A DNA stretch of 64,000 bases from NCBI RefSeq assembly GCF_000968685.2, contig NZ_LAKD02000120.1:62001-126000 (forward strand). Reading direction: 5' to 3'. Position numbers and translations under genes: made by a program. This document shows positions 33,454 to 42,069 of the stretch, one piece after another. Numbering within the stretch: position 1 is the first letter of the stretch; each line of letters begins with the position of its first letter. This stretch comes from Streptomyces antioxidans (GTDB lineage: Bacteria > Actinomycetota > Actinomycetes > Streptomycetales > Streptomycetaceae). A model generated the notes under the pieces. That model made no database searches and was not told where the DNA came from. It saw only the letters and a list, made by a program, of their open reading frames with translations.

Positions 33454-34218
33454 ACGCCGTATCGCGCGCTCGGCCACCCGTCGCACCGGTCGCCGCATCC
33501 CGTGCTCGGCCAGCGGCCCCACCTCCAGACCCGCGGCCCGGCACTCCGCCACCACGATGGGCAGCGCGGCCAGCGTGGCGCGCCAGCAGCCCGTGGCCGC
33601 GGCGCGGTCGGTGTCGTGCAGCAGTACGGTGCCCCCGCCGCGCAGATCGCGCCGTACGGCGGCGGCCACCGTCGCCGGGGTGGCGTCCTCGGTCCAGTCG
33701 CGCCCCCAGGCCGACCAGAGGACCGGGGTGAGCCCGGCCCGCGCCGCCGCCAGCCAGCGGCCACCGGTGAGAATGCCGTACGGCGGCCGGTACCACCGCG
33801 GCACCGCGCCGGTGGCCAGCCGGATCGCACGGGCGGCCCGGGCCACCTCATGGGCGTCCCGGGACACCGTCGGCAGCCAGGGGCGGCTGTGGGTCCAGCC
33901 GTGGACGGCGAGCTCATGGCCCCGGCGGACGATCTCCAGCGTGGTGTGCGGGAAGCGCTCCACGCCGTCCCCCAGGACGAAGAAGGTGGCCCGGACGCCC
34001 AGTTCGTCCAGCACCTGGAGGAAGCGCGGGGTGGTGCGTGGATCGGGTCCGTCGTCGAAGGTGAGCGCCACGTGGTCGCGCCGTCCGCGGCCCGCCAGGG
34101 CGGGGAACAGGGCGCGCCGGGGGCCGGGCAGCCAGGTACCGGCGGGCGCGAGGTGTGCGGCAGCCGCGAGCAGCGCGGCGTTGCGGACCAGGACACCGGA
34201 GCGGTGGCGCACGCTCAT
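33451..34218 (-). CDS. Polysaccharide deacetylase (NodB/CE4 family)
   Basis: This 255-residue enzyme has the CE4 motifs: VALTFDDGPDPRTTPRFLQVL (motif 1, catalytic and metal Asp), HELAVHGWTHSRPW (motif 2, metal His residues) and a later RPPYGILTGG (motif 3), with GGGTVLLHDTD near the end. An N-terminal hydrophobic helix (LVRNAALLAAAAHLA) suggests a signal or membrane anchor. It should remove N- or O-acetyl groups from a surface glycan. ATG 34218 overlaps the DMT transporter stop (ATGA). Confidence 0.87.
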   Translation of the reverse strand: MSVRHRSGVLVRNAALLAAAAHLAPAGTWLPGPRRALFPALAGRGRRDHVALTFDDGPDPRTTPRFLQVLDELGVRATFFVLGDGVERFPHTTLEIVRRGHELAVHGWTHSRPWLPTVSRDAHEVARAARAIRLATGAVPRWYRPPYGILTGGRWLAAARAGLTPVLWSAWGRDWTEDATPATVAAAVRRDLRGGGTVLLHDTDRAAATGCWRATLAALPIVVAECRAAGLEVGPLAEHGMRRPVRRVAERAIRR

Positions 34219-35171
34219 GGTGTTCCCTCGCCGTGGCCGGGGCCGCCGCGCCCTTCGGGGAGCGGTGTCCCGGTGTTCCGCGGTGTTTCGGGTACGGCCT
34301 GGTCCCAGCCGCCGGACATGGCGGGCGAGCGGGTCAGGCCCACGATGCCGGCCGCCATCAGCAGGATCCCGGCCACTTCGGGCACGATGCGCAGCCCCAG
34401 TTCGATGCGCTCGCCGAACAGCACCCAGCCCAGCGCGATGCTGACCAGGGCGTCGCCGAGGGTGAGCGCGGGCTGCGAGGCGGCCAGGGTGCCCGCCCGC
34501 AGGGTGCTCTGCAGCAGCAGGAAGCTCAGCAGCCCCACGGCACACACCGCGTACAGCGGCCAGCCGGTGAACACCGCCACCACGCCGCCGGGGAACCGCC
34601 CGGTCAGCTCCTTGATCAGCGCCGCCGTACAGGCGAAGCAGGCGGCGGTGGCGCAGCCCAGGGCGACGGCTCGCGGGGCCCCGCGCAGCAGCCGGGCCAC
34701 CGCGATCAGGGCGCCCGCGGCGAGGGCCACCACCACGCCCACGGGCATCCAGCGGCCGTTGCGCGCCGCGGGCGAGCCGCTGGAGGGGTCGGCCGCCACC
34801 AGGAAGAGCGCGAGCCCGGCGGCGAGCATCACGAACGACAGCCAGGTCCGGCCGTCCGGGCGGTGGCGGAACACCAGACTGCCCACCACCAGGGTGAACA
34901 GCAGCTCGCTGACCAGCAGCGGCTGGACGACGGAGAGCCGCCCGACCGCCAGCGCGCCCACCTGCGCCACCGCGGACACCACCATCGCGGCGAGACCGGC
35001 CAGCCAGAACGGGCGGCGCAGCAGCCGCGCCAGCCGCAGCAGGTTCCGCAGCGGCCCGCCGTCGCCACGCTCCTCCCGGACCTGGTCCATCGCGGCCCGC
35101 CGCTGCAGTACCGAGGCCGCGCCGTTGCCCAGGGCGGACAGCAGGGCCAGCACGACGGTCAGGGCGTTCAC
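34215..35171 (-). CDS. DMT superfamily (EamA-like) transporter
   Basis: The 318-residue protein has 9-10 hydrophobic helices in a duplicated EamA-like layout, starting NALTVVLALLSALGNGAASV and with LTLGDALVSIALGWVLFGER in the second half, a typical EamA repeat end. It could move a lipid-linked intermediate or metabolite across the membrane. GTG 35171 is the start; the ribosome site is weak. It sits 13 bp after the SDR gene and overlaps the deacetylase gene. Confidence 0.8.
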   Translation of the reverse strand: MNALTVVLALLSALGNGAASVLQRRAAMDQVREERGDGGPLRNLLRLARLLRRPFWLAGLAAMVVSAVAQVGALAVGRLSVVQPLLVSELLFTLVVGSLVFRHRPDGRTWLSFVMLAAGLALFLVAADPSSGSPAARNGRWMPVGVVVALAAGALIAVARLLRGAPRAVALGCATAACFACTAALIKELTGRFPGGVVAVFTGWPLYAVCAVGLLSFLLLQSTLRAGTLAASQPALTLGDALVSIALGWVLFGERIELGLRIVPEVAGILLMAAGIVGLTRSPAMSGGWDQAVPETPRNTGTPLPEGRGGPGHGEGTP

Positions 35172-35184
35172 CGGGGGTCACCCG

Positions 35185-36003
35185 TCACCCGAAGCGGGTG
35201 GCCAACCGGTGGTAGAACCGGGGAGCCAGGGCCCGGACCACCGCCGGCAGCCGCAGCCAGGCCGGTACGTACACCTCGTCCCGCCCGCGCTCGACGGCGT
35301 CCCAGACCGCGTCGGCGATCCGCTCGGGCGGCAGCGGGCGGGGCAGCCGCCGGGTGTACGGGGCGCCGCGCCGGGCGAAGAACGGGGTGTCCACCACGCC
35401 GGGGACCACATGGGTGACACGTACCCCGGCCCGGCTCAGCTCGTGGCGCAGGGCGTCGGCGAAGACGCCGAGCGCGGCCTTGGCCGCGGAGTACACCGCC
35501 TCGCCGCGCACTCCGACGGTCCCGGCCACCGAGCCGATCAGCACGATGTGTCCGCGCTGCTCGGCCTCCATCCGGGGGACGACCATGCGGACCAGGCGCA
35601 TCGCGGCGAGCAGATCCACCCGGACCACCTGGTCGATGGCGGCGGGCGGCATGGTGGAGAAGGGGCCGGCCCAGCCCACACCCGCCCCCGCGACCAGCAG
35701 ATCCACCCGCCCGGCGGCACGGAGGGCGTCTTGGACCAGCGCCTCGGGCCCCTCCGGCGCGGCCAGGTCGACGGGGAGCGCGAGGGCCGATGTCCTGGCG
35801 GCCACCTGGTCGAGCCGTTCCCGGTGGCGGCCGCTGACCAGCAGCCGCCATCCGCCCTCGGCCGCGATCCGGTCGGCGATGGCGGCTCCGATGCCGGAGG
35901 AGGCGCCGGTCACCAGCGCGACCCGCGTCCCGGTGTCGGCCGGATGCCCGGTGTCCCGCGCCTGACCGCGATCCAGGGGTGTGTCCGGGAGGGGGCGGAT
36001 CAT
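35185..36003 (-). CDS. Short-chain dehydrogenase/reductase
   Basis: The 272-residue SDR has a classical cofactor site VALVTGASSGIGAAIADRIA, LLVAGAGVGWAGPF (a variant of NNAG), the catalytic Ser in VLIGSVAGTVG and YSAAK with Tyr and Lys. The C-terminal about 60 residues (PERIADAVWDAVERGRDEVYVPAW) are as in lipid-related SDRs. GGGAG precedes ATG 36003. It starts an operon with the DMT transporter and the deacetylase and diverges from the glycosyltransferase. Confidence 0.87.
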   Translation of the reverse strand: MIRPLPDTPLDRGQARDTGHPADTGTRVALVTGASSGIGAAIADRIAAEGGWRLLVSGRHRERLDQVAARTSALALPVDLAAPEGPEALVQDALRAAGRVDLLVAGAGVGWAGPFSTMPPAAIDQVVRVDLLAAMRLVRMVVPRMEAEQRGHIVLIGSVAGTVGVRGEAVYSAAKAALGVFADALRHELSRAGVRVTHVVPGVVDTPFFARRGAPYTRRLPRPLPPERIADAVWDAVERGRDEVYVPAWLRLPAVVRALAPRFYHRLATRFG

Positions 36004-36138
36004 GGCATCTCCCTGTCTCGCCGCCGGCCGGCCGCTGGTCCTGGGTCCCCGGCCGTCGGGCGCGCGGTTTGACGGCATGCGGAGCGGATACCTCCAGTGA
36101 GCCATGAGGAGCCGCGCCTCGCACCATCGGAGGTGGTC

Positions 36139-37266
36139 ATGCACCCGCTGTCGGGACGCTTTCTCGTTGTCAGCGCCGGGATGGGGGCCGGACATGACGC
36201 GGTCGCCGCCGAGCTGGTCCGCAGGCTGGAGGACCGGGGGCAGGGGGCCGACCGGGTGGATGTGCTGGAGTTGTTGCCGCACCGGATCGGGGCGGGGCTG
36301 CGTTCGTTCTACCGGACGGCCGTCCGCCGCGCCCCGGTGCTCTACGAGGGCATCTACCGGGCGTTCTTCCGCCCCGGCAGGGGCCCCCGGCCGGGCAGCG
36401 CCCCGCTGGCCGCGCTCGCCGAGGACCGGCTGCTGGAACTGGTGGAGCGGCAGCGGCCGGACGCCGTCGTCCCGGTGTTCCACCTGGCCGCGCAGCTGAC
36501 CGGCAGGCTGCGGGCGCGCGGGGCCCTTAGGGTGCCCAGCGCGGTGGTGGTGACCGATTTCGCGGTGCACCGCCAGTGGCTGCACCCGGGCAACGATCTG
36601 CACCTGTGTGTCACCCCGGACGCCGCGGACACCGTGCGCCGGGCGCTGGGCCGCCCGGCGGTGGCCACCGGACCGGTGGTGGCGGCGCGCTTCTCCGGCC
36701 CGGCGCCGGGCGCCGCGCGGTGGCGGCGGCGCTTGGACGCGCTCGGGCCCGGGAGGCCGCCGGTGCTGCTGTCCGTGGGGGCGTGGGGCGCGGGCACCCG
36801 CGTGGCGGAGACCGCGCGGCTGGTGTCCGGGGCGGGCTATCTGCCGGTGGTGCTGTGCGGGCGGGACGAACGGCTGCGCGCGAAGCTGTCGCGCCACCCG
36901 GAGGTGGCGGCCCTCGGCTGGGAGCCTGACATGCCGGGTCTGCTGGCCACCGTACGGGCCATGGTGGACAACGCGGCCGGTCAGACCGCGCTGGAGGCGC
37001 TGGCCACCGGGGTGCCCGTGATCGGCTACCGCCCCATCCCCGGCCATGGCCGCGAGGGGGTCCGGCGGATGGCGGCACTGGGGCTCTCGGACCACGCGCG
37101 GGACTCATGGGAGCTGGTGCGGCTGCTCGACGCGCTCACCGGGCCCTCCGCGTGGCGGGAGCGCCGTACCGCGGCGGGCCGACGGCTGTTCGCCGAGGAC
37201 GCCGCCGCCCGGCTGACCGACGCGGTCGCCCCGGCGGCGGGTCCTCGATGCGCGCCCGGGAGCTAA
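36139..37266 (+). CDS. MGDG synthase/processive glycolipid glycosyltransferase-like (GT28)
   Basis: The 375-residue GT-B glycosyltransferase begins with the MGDG_synth domain (FLVVSAGMGAGHDAVAAELV) and continues with VVVTDFAVHRQWLHPGNDLHLC, PVLLSVGAWGAGTRVAET and a donor-site DNAAGQTALEALATGVPVIGYRPIPGHG. Family members transfer galactose or glucose to diacylglycerol, or GlcNAc to lipid II. ATG 36139 with GGAGGT just upstream was preferred to GTG 36097. It diverges from the SDR-DMT-deacetylase operon over 135 bp, suggesting joint modification of a membrane glycolipid. Confidence 0.82.
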   Translation: MHPLSGRFLVVSAGMGAGHDAVAAELVRRLEDRGQGADRVDVLELLPHRIGAGLRSFYRTAVRRAPVLYEGIYRAFFRPGRGPRPGSAPLAALAEDRLLELVERQRPDAVVPVFHLAAQLTGRLRARGALRVPSAVVVTDFAVHRQWLHPGNDLHLCVTPDAADTVRRALGRPAVATGPVVAARFSGPAPGAARWRRRLDALGPGRPPVLLSVGAWGAGTRVAETARLVSGAGYLPVVLCGRDERLRAKLSRHPEVAALGWEPDMPGLLATVRAMVDNAAGQTALEALATGVPVIGYRPIPGHGREGVRRMAALGLSDHARDSWELVRLLDALTGPSAWRERRTAAGRRLFAEDAAARLTDAVAPAAGPRCAPGS

Positions 37267-37314
37267 GGGCGTGTTTCGAAAGTCCCGCCTGCTCCGCGGC
37301 GCCTGGCACGCGCG
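37267..37314. other. Short gap with a TTTCGAAA palindrome, possible mobile-element scar
   Basis: The 48-bp gap between convergent genes contains GGGCGTGTTTCGAAAGTCCC. The block looks like an inverted-repeat end of a transposable element, but no transposase gene or second end is seen. This rests on resemblance only. Confidence 0.25.
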
Positions 37315-38343
37315 CTAGCCCGCCTTCTTGACGAACTCGGTGGTGTAGGTCTTCTTCAGGTCCACCGTGGCGTTCTTCAGATTGGGGTTGAACGCCTTGA
37401 GGACGCGCTCGACGGTGGCCGGGCCGTCCGCCGGCATCACCCCGTCCTTGGTGAACATCGGCAGGGTGCTCTTGATGGACTCCGCGTAGAGCTTCGCGCC
37501 GCCCTGTGCGTAGTCGCCCGGCATCTTGGCGGCGATGTCCTCGGCCGAGTGGGTGGACATCCACTTGAGGGTCTTCACGAAGGCGTTGGCCAGCTTCTGC
37601 ACGGTGTCCTTGTGGCCGTTCACCCAGTCGGCGTTCATGTACAGCGAGGAGGAGGGGTACAGACCGCCGAGCGCCTGCTTGGAGCCCTCCGGTGTGCGCA
37701 TGTCGATCAGGACCTTGCCGATCTTCTGCTCCACGATCTGGGCGACCGTCGGATCGGTGGTCATACCGCCCTGGATGGAGCCCTGCTTGAGGGCCGAGAT
37801 GAAGGTCTGGCCCGCGCCGACCGCCACCGGGGTGAACTCGCTGGTCTGTACGCCGTTGTCGACCGCGAGGTACTTGGTCAGGAAGTCCGTGGAGGAGCCC
37901 AGACCGGTGACACCGAGCTTCTTGCCCTTGAAGTCCTTGGGCGACTTCAGCTCGCCCGCCGCCTTGTTGGAGACCACCTCGACCTCGCCGGGCGCCTGGG
38001 CGAGCTGCACCACGGATTCCACCTGCTTGCCCTTGACCTGCAGATCGAGGGTGTGGTCGTAGAAGCCGACGACGCCCTGGACATCGCCCGCCACCAGCGA
38101 GGTGGTGGCCTGCACCCCGGCGGGCTCGGTGAGCAGCTGGACCTTCAGGCCCTCCGCCTTGAAGTAGCCGAGCCGCTGGGTGAGCATCGCGGGCATGTAG
38201 ATGACCTTGTCCAGACCACCCACCATGATCTTGACCTTGCCGTCCTCGCCGCCGGAGGCGCTGGAGCCGCCGCAGGCGGTGAGGGTGGTCAGAGCGAGCG
38301 CCGCGGCGACGGCGGCCGCGGAGAACTTGGCACTTCTGCGCAT
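37315..38343 (-). CDS. ABC transporter substrate-binding lipoprotein (NMT1/THI5-like)
   Basis: The 342-residue protein has a signal peptide with lipobox TLTAC followed by a Gly/Ser linker, so it is a lipoprotein. The mature part matches NMT1-type solute binders: VKIMVGGLDKVIYMPAMLTQRLGYFKAEGL, VVGFYDHTLDLQVKGK and FKGKKLGVTGLGSSTDFLTKYLA. It is the third gene in the order ATPase, permease, binding protein on this strand. The neighbouring CitA/CitB-like system suggests regulation by the transported solute, perhaps a carboxylate. The ligand is unknown. Confidence 0.88.
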   Translation of the reverse strand: MRRSAKFSAAAVAAALALTTLTACGGSSASGGEDGKVKIMVGGLDKVIYMPAMLTQRLGYFKAEGLKVQLLTEPAGVQATTSLVAGDVQGVVGFYDHTLDLQVKGKQVESVVQLAQAPGEVEVVSNKAAGELKSPKDFKGKKLGVTGLGSSTDFLTKYLAVDNGVQTSEFTPVAVGAGQTFISALKQGSIQGGMTTDPTVAQIVEQKIGKVLIDMRTPEGSKQALGGLYPSSSLYMNADWVNGHKDTVQKLANAFVKTLKWMSTHSAEDIAAKMPGDYAQGGAKLYAESIKSTLPMFTKDGVMPADGPATVERVLKAFNPNLKNATVDLKKTYTTEFVKKAG

Positions 38344-38433
38344 GGGGTCACGTCCTTGTGAGCGGTGATGCGTGGTGATGAGCGTGGAGGAGGGGCCGGG
38401 GCTCAGCGGAGCCGGAACGAGGGAGGGCGGGGC

Positions 38434-39315
38434 TCAGCGGTCCTCGCCGGGCTGGGGCGGCTTCCAGCGGAAGAGCCGCTTCTCCAGGAAGGTCAGCAGC
38501 CCCTCGGCGAGCAGGGCCACCACGGCGAGGATCACCATGGCGGCGTACACACCGGCGGCGTTGAAGGTGCCCTGCGAGGAGGACACCAGCAGGCCGAGCC
38601 CCTTGGTGGCGCCGATGTATTCGCCGACGATGGCGCCGATGAGGGCGAAGCCGAAGCTGACGTGGAGGCTGGTGAAGATCCATGAGGTGGCGGAGGGGAT
38701 CACCACCTGGAGGGTGACCTGGCGGTTGCTCGCACCGAGGATCCGCGAGTTGGCCACCAGGTTGCGGTCGACCTCCCGGGCGCCCTGGAAGGCGTTGAAG
38801 AAGACCGGGAAGAAGACCAGGACCACGGCCGAGGCCACCTTCGAGGCCGGGCCGAGGCCGAACCAGATGAGGAAGATGGGCGCGAGCACGATCCGCGGCA
38901 GCGCGTTGAGCACCTTGATGTACGGGCCGAGCACATCGGCGAGGAAGGCGATCCGGCCGAACGCGATCCCCAGGACCACACCGGCCACGACGCCGATGCC
39001 CCAGCCCAGGAGCGCCTCGTAGAGGGTGTACCAGATCTGCTCCCACAGCGAGCCCTGTGCGGTGCCGTGCAGCGCCCACTGCTTCAGCTGCTCCCAGATC
39101 TTCGAGGGCATCGAGAAGTTGAAGGGGTCGATGACGGAGGTGCGGGCCAGCCATTCCCACAGCCCGATGACGCCGAGGAGCACCAGGGCGCGGGTGCTCT
39201 GGACGAGGATGGCGCGGTTGCGCGCGGCGCGGGCCCGGGCTCTGGAGCGGTCCGTGCCGGGGGTCTTGCTCTTGCCGAGGGCGGGGGCGGCCGTGGCGGG
39301 GGTGGCCTCAGGCAT
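38434..39315 (-). CDS. ABC transporter permease (SsuC/TauC-like)
   Basis: The 293-residue permease has six or so membrane spans, with TLYEALLGWGIGVVAGVVLG, LNALPRIVLAPIFLIWFGLG and the coupling helix near NSRILGASNRQVTLQVVIPSA. A basic N-terminal extension (about 50 residues) precedes the first span. ATG 39315 was chosen over GTG 39324 because AGAGGGG lies at the right distance. It overlaps the ATPase gene by 8 bp. Only one permease is encoded, so the channel is probably a homodimer, unlike the importer at 12-14 kb. Confidence 0.88.
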   Translation of the reverse strand: MPEATPATAAPALGKSKTPGTDRSRARARAARNRAILVQSTRALVLLGVIGLWEWLARTSVIDPFNFSMPSKIWEQLKQWALHGTAQGSLWEQIWYTLYEALLGWGIGVVAGVVLGIAFGRIAFLADVLGPYIKVLNALPRIVLAPIFLIWFGLGPASKVASAVVLVFFPVFFNAFQGAREVDRNLVANSRILGASNRQVTLQVVIPSATSWIFTSLHVSFGFALIGAIVGEYIGATKGLGLLVSSSQGTFNAAGVYAAMVILAVVALLAEGLLTFLEKRLFRWKPPQPGEDR

Positions 39316-40120
39316 CGACGGCACCCCTCTCGCGGGTGATGCGGACCTCTTCGCCGAGCGAGGACCAGATCTCCCGGTAGATCTCCACGAACCGCGGCTC
39401 CAGCCGTACCGACTCCACCTTGCGGGGCCGGGGCAGATCGATCTCGAAGACCTCCTTGACGGTGGCCGGTCCGGCCGTCATCACCACGACCTTGTCGGCC
39501 AGGGCGATGGACTCCTCCAGGTCGTGGGTGACGAAGACGACGCACGCGCCGGTCCCCGCCCACAGCTCCAGGAGTTCGTCCGACATCAGCGCCCGGGTCT
39601 GGACGTCGAGCGCCGAGAACGGCTCGTCCATCAGCAGGATCTCGGGGTCGTTGACGAAGGTGGAGGCGAGCGCCACGCGCTTGCGCTGGCCGCCCGAGAG
39701 CTGGTGCGGATAGCGGTCCTCGAAGGAGGAGAGGCCAACCCGGGCCAGCCACTCACGGGCCCGTTCCTTCGCCTCCGCCTTGGGCACCCCGCGGAAGCGC
39801 GGACCGGCCATCACGTTCGACAGCACGCTGCGCCAGGGGAACACCGCGTCCTGCTGGAAGACGAACCCGACGTTGGAGGCGATGCCGCGCACCGGCTCAC
39901 CGGCCACCAGCACATCGCCCTCAGTGGGCTCGTCCAACCCGCTGACCAGCGTCAGTGTCGTGGACTTGCCGCAGCCGGTGGGCCCGACGACGGCGACGAA
40001 CTCCCCGTGCCCGACGGTCAGGTCGAGATCCCTGACCGCGGTGTGGAGGGCTCCGGACGGGGTCCGGAACGCCTTGCTCGTTCCCCGCAGCTCGATGGCG
40101 GGGCTGGTGTGGCTGCTCAT
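39308..40120 (-). CDS. ABC transporter ATP-binding protein (SsuB/TauB/NrtD-like)
   Basis: The 270-residue ATPase shows Walker A GPTGCGKST, Q-loop VGFVFQQDAVFPWRSV, signature LSGGQRKRVALASTF, Walker B ILLMDEPFSALD and VVFVTHDLEESIALADKVVV. It is the first gene of its operon. ATG 40120 has no good ribosome site. Upstream, at 40161-40191, is a near-perfect inverted repeat which could be the target of the divergent response regulator. Confidence 0.9.
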   Translation of the reverse strand: MSSHTSPAIELRGTSKAFRTPSGALHTAVRDLDLTVGHGEFVAVVGPTGCGKSTTLTLVSGLDEPTEGDVLVAGEPVRGIASNVGFVFQQDAVFPWRSVLSNVMAGPRFRGVPKAEAKERAREWLARVGLSSFEDRYPHQLSGGQRKRVALASTFVNDPEILLMDEPFSALDVQTRALMSDELLELWAGTGACVVFVTHDLEESIALADKVVVMTAGPATVKEVFEIDLPRPRKVESVRLEPRFVEIYREIWSSLGEEVRITRERGAVDA

Positions 40121-40160
40121 GGCCCGGAGGTTAGGAGTGACCCGGGCCACAGCGGGAGTC

Positions 40161-40191
40161 TTGTGAGCACAACGCGCCCTTGCGCTCACAA
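40161..40191. promoter_or_regulatory. Inverted 12-bp operator between ABC importer and two-component genes
   Basis: TTGTGAGCACAA (40161-40172) and TTGCGCTCACAA (40180-40191) are inverted copies matching at 11 of 12 positions, with a 7-base spacer. The site is 41-71 bp upstream of the ATPase start and about 190 bp upstream of the kinase start. Confidence 0.55.
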
Positions 40192-40383
40192 ACCGCGTTC
40201 TGCTCGTTTTGCTCGCGCCCGCGCAACGAAAACGCCACGGAGACTGGGCATACGCCCCGGGCCCCTTTACGGTGCCTTCACAGCACCGTAAACGGACGAA
40301 GTACTACCGCTCGCGTACGGGACCACACGGGACCTCAGGACGGGGCCGCTCGGGACCTCGAGACGGGAGACAGGGGGCCCATC

Positions 40384-42069
40384 ATGCGCATCCGCTGGCC
40401 CCGGCGCGTCTCAGGCCAGGTACTCGCCGCACAGCTGTCCATCACCGCCGGGGTGATGGTGCTGGCGACCGCGCTGTTCCTGGCCCCGCTCAGCTCCGAG
40501 ATCGACAGCCGGGCGATGCACGAGGCGCTGGCCATCGCCCAGACCACCGCGGCCGATCCGGACATCGCCCGGGACCTCGCCGCCACGAAGCCCACCCCGT
40601 CGGGCCCGGTGCAGCGGGCGGCGGAGCGGATCCGCCGGTCCACCGGGGCGCTGTACATCGTGGTGCTGGACTCCCGCGGGGTGCGCTGGTCACACACCAC
40701 CACCGCCCGGATCGGCGAACACGTCTCCACCGATCCGGGCGAGGCGCTCTCCGGCCGGGAGGTCCTGCAGATCGACGTGGGGACGCTCGGCCGCTCGGCC
40801 CGCGCCAAGGTACCGCTGCGGGCCGGGGACGGCCGGATCATCGGGGCGGTGTCGGTGGGCATCGGCTACGGCAGCGTGCGCGCCCAACTGCTGGCGGCCG
40901 TGCCCCGGCTGCTGCTGTACGCCGGGGTGGCGCTCGCCGTGGGTGTCCTCGCGGCGTTCGCCGTCTCGCGCCGGCTGCGCCGCCGTACCCACGGTGTGGC
41001 GTTCGCGGACATCTCGGCGCTGCTCGACGAGCGGGAGGCGATGCTGCACGGCATCCGCGAAGGGGTGGTGGCCTTCGACCGGCGGGGCCGGATCCGCCTG
41101 GTCAACGACGAGGCCGGACGGCTGCTGGGGATCCACCCGGACGCCACCGGACGCACCCTGGAGGAGTCACTGCCCCCGGGCCGTACCACCGATGTACTGG
41201 CGGGCCGGGTGGACGGGGCGGATCTGCTGACCGTCAGCGGTGGCCGGGTGCTGGTGGCCAACCGCATGCCCACCAAGGACGGCGGGGCGGTGGCGACGCT
41301 TCGGGACCGCACCGAGCTGGAGTTGCTGGGCCGCGAACTGGACAGCACCCGAGGGCTGCTGGACGCGCTGCGCGCCCAGGACCACGAACACGCCAACCGG
41401 CTGCACACCCTGCTGGGGCTGCTGGAGCTCGGACTGCGCGAGCGGGCGGCGCAGTTCGTGGCCGAGCTGACCAACGCCCGGCGCGCCTCGGCCGAGCAGA
41501 TCTCCGAACGGGTGCACGATCCGATGCTGTCGGCGCTGCTGGTCGGCAAGTCGGCCATCGTGGCCGAGCGCGGGGTCGCCCTGCGCATCTCCCCCGCAAC
41601 CCTGCTGCCCGGGCGGGTGGTCGATCCGCGCGATCTGGTGACCGTGCTCGGCAACCTCATCGACAACGCGCTGGACGCGGTGGCCGCACACCCCTCGCCC
41701 ACCCCGTTCATCGAGGTCGAGCTGAGGGCCGAGGGCACCACCGCCGTGCTGCGGGTGAGCGACACCGGTCCGGGGGTGCCACCGGGGATGCGCGAACAGA
41801 TCTTCACCGAGGGCTGGTCGACCAAACGGCCCGCCCCTCCAGGCTTCCCGGACGGCCCCGATGCCCACGAGGGGTCCGCCGCGGTGACGCCGCGCGGCCG
41901 GGGCATCGGACTGGCCCTGGTACGACGGCTGGCCGAGCGGTACGGAGGGATGGCCCGGGTCACCGCCCGGGCGGGTGGCGGGGCGGTGTTCACCGTCGTC
42001 CTGCCCGAGGCCCTCACCGGGGACGACACACCCACTCATGAGTTCACCGCAGCAGGAGAGTCACGATGA
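40384..42069 (+). CDS. CitA/DcuS-like sensor histidine kinase
   Basis: The 561-residue kinase has a first membrane span (about 13-35), an extracytoplasmic sensor domain (about 36-175), a second span (about 176-198), a PAS domain (about 215-310), the SPOB-type dimerisation helix with His in QDHEHANRLHTLLGLLELG, and an ATPase domain with N-box NLIDNALDAV, G1 DTGPGVPPG and G2 RGRGIGLALVRRLAERYGG. CitA/DcuS kinases sense citrate or C4-dicarboxylates. The stop overlaps the response-regulator start (ATGA). The target is likely the divergent importer. Confidence 0.9.
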   Translation: MRIRWPRRVSGQVLAAQLSITAGVMVLATALFLAPLSSEIDSRAMHEALAIAQTTAADPDIARDLAATKPTPSGPVQRAAERIRRSTGALYIVVLDSRGVRWSHTTTARIGEHVSTDPGEALSGREVLQIDVGTLGRSARAKVPLRAGDGRIIGAVSVGIGYGSVRAQLLAAVPRLLLYAGVALAVGVLAAFAVSRRLRRRTHGVAFADISALLDEREAMLHGIREGVVAFDRRGRIRLVNDEAGRLLGIHPDATGRTLEESLPPGRTTDVLAGRVDGADLLTVSGGRVLVANRMPTKDGGAVATLRDRTELELLGRELDSTRGLLDALRAQDHEHANRLHTLLGLLELGLRERAAQFVAELTNARRASAEQISERVHDPMLSALLVGKSAIVAERGVALRISPATLLPGRVVDPRDLVTVLGNLIDNALDAVAAHPSPTPFIEVELRAEGTTAVLRVSDTGPGVPPGMREQIFTEGWSTKRPAPPGFPDGPDAHEGSAAVTPRGRGIGLALVRRLAERYGGMARVTARAGGGAVFTVVLPEALTGDDTPTHEFTAAGESR

